Shown piece by piece: positions 63,033-64,000 of a stretch of DNA of 64,000 bases. Source of the stretch: Antennarius striatus (taxonomy: Eukaryota; Chordata; Actinopteri; Lophiiformes; Antennariidae); the NCBI RefSeq assembly GCF_040054535.1, contig NC_090797.1:13469001-13533000 (forward strand). Direction: 5' to 3'. The stretch's first letter is position 1. Each line of letters opens with the position of its first letter. Made by a program: the position numbers and the translations under genes. The notes under the pieces are model-generated. The model did no database searches. It saw only the letters and a list, made by a program, of their open reading frames with translations, and was not told the DNA's origin.

Positions 63033-63103
63033 GCATTGGTGGTTCAGTGGTAGAATTCACGCCTGCCACGCGGGAGGCTAGGGTTCGATTACCGGCCAAA
63101 GCA
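63033..63103 (+). pseudogene. tRNA-Gly(GCC), decaying A-type copy
   Basis: Besides the A28 change it has GCTAGGGTTCGATTACCGG in the T arm (the first and last loop-side pairs are lost) and CCAAAGCA in the acceptor (A3 unpaired). The anticodon GCC is kept. Likely non-functional. Confidence 0.7.
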
Positions 63104-63517
63104 AAAGGCTTTTTGACTTAATGGTGTGGGACTGAAAAATAGCTCAACAAGTTGTAGTCTGAAGAAATGTGTTTGACGTGACCCATACTGGTACTTTAAA
63201 CTTTGGCTTAGGTTGTCTCAAATTGTGGACGCAGCGCCGAAACCAACTATCCAATACACCCAAGAGAAACATTGAGAGTCTCTCAATATGCATACTTGTC
63301 TGTACTGGTCCATCACGTGAAATGCTCCTTTGGAGAAACGGTGTGGTCTTGTGGTGCCATTAGGTGATTGTCATCATGTCTTGCAGCAGAAACCAATGCC
63401 GTATGGTGGAACAGTTGAATTTCAGACTGGTGACTTGCATTACAGCTTGAGGATTGTACATTTACATTTACTATCGATGCGTCCTGGTTTGACGTAGGTG
63501 AACTTACCCAGCAAGTC

Positions 63518-63600
63518 GTCAGGATGGCCGAGCGGTCTAAGGCGCTGCGTTCAGGTCGCAGTCTCCCCTGGAGGCGTGGGTTCAAATCCCACTTCTGACA
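63518..63600 (+). tRNA. tRNA-Leu(CAG), array copy 6
   Basis: 83 nt, same as 55700; lies at the A-to-B switch point of the mosaic monomer A3. Confidence 0.94.
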
Positions 63601-64000
63601 ACTGCAGCTTTTCTCCACTGCTCACAGGTCAAAATTACACACAGCATCATGTGGTTAAGCAGAAAAGCTGTCCATTTTCACCCACCTGAGTTTCAGTACG
63701 CCATTGAGTGAACTTGACTTGCAAGTACAGTACATCATGGCAGTAAGAGAGGAGGATGAAGCCATGCACCCATCGTGAGAGGCCTGGGAGACCACGGGCA
63801 GCCAATCTAGGGCCTTAACCAGCTCCCTTGCGTTGGGAGTTTTCCAATGAATCTTTTTTGTGAGGCTTTGACTATAGACGACGATGTCCCCGAGGTCTTT
63901 GCCACGTTACCCTGATAAACAATATGTTTGAACTATTTGCCACTGCAGTCTTCCGATGCGAGGTGAAGCTACCTGTCTTGATTTCACAAACATTCTGTGT

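Larger units (their letters stand above)
63033..64000 (+). repeat. Array monomer A3, partial, mosaic
   Basis: A-type up to and through the tRNA-Leu (GTTGTAGTCTG, CATTGAGAGTC, CATCATGTC). Beyond the tRNA it switches to B-like spacer (AGAAAAGCTGTCC, TACGCCATTGAG). The unit is cut by the window end. Confidence 0.88.

Noticed and set aside
56910-63689. Repeated open frames across the array spacer and antisense to the tRNA-Leu genes, the same in each monomer
   Set aside because: They are repeated only because the monomers are repeated. They change frame-irrelevantly between A and B, overlap tRNA genes or spacers, and show no domain.

Overview
This window is nuclear DNA from a teleost fish. The evidence is Rex1, Rex3 and RTE-type LINEs, long CA/GT microsatellites, pogo/Tigger-like, hAT and Harbinger DNA transposons, several dispersed repeats familiar from fish genomes, and a TCF/LEF-like HMG-box gene split by short introns. 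Nothing is bacterial or plasmid-like, so operons, Shine-Dalgarno sites and CRISPR arrays do not apply. All calls come from reading the sequence; no search was run.

Left part (1-37 kb): mostly gene-poor intergenic DNA. An RTE-type LINE on the minus strand (967-4083) lies beside a deleted relative. A pogo/Tigger-like element is at 9250-10129 and a short TA-flanked relative of a second family at 14098-14405. Rex3 fragments lie at 18.7-19.2, 20.3-21.2 and 33.2-33.6 kb, and a decayed hAT transposase at 22 kb. A stretch at 14.7-15.8 kb rich in homeodomain, FOX and octamer-like words looks like a conserved-enhancer candidate. I recognise no intact host protein gene here.

Middle (38-55 kb): a segment of about 4 kb is present twice, at 38373-41871 and 50166-54105. 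Copy 1 carries six coding exons (40384-42489) of an HMG-box gene with open, phase-compatible joins; its first coding exon was not found. Copy 2 has lost a splice donor and the last two exons, hence half the HMG box, so it is a pseudogene or shortened gene. An hAT insertion in copy 2 has its empty site in copy 1.

Right part (43-64 kb): RNA polymerase III territory. Eight tRNA-Leu and seven tRNA-Gly(GCC)-like sequences, all on the plus strand, sit in related spacer DNA. The two left-most units are old, are broken up by Tigger, Rex1, Harbinger and an unassigned TIR element, and carry tRNA-Leu genes with AAG anticodons. From 55.7 kb to the window end the units form a clean tandem array. Two monomer types, A (about 1571 bp) and B (about 1558 bp), alternate to give a dimeric higher-order repeat of about 3130 bp, each monomer holding one tRNA-Gly and one tRNA-Leu(CAG). 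The array runs off the right edge.

The HMG copies and the tRNA units are interleaved (HMG1, unit 1, unit 2, HMG2, array), so the locus appears to have grown by repeated local duplication, with transposons marking the order of events.
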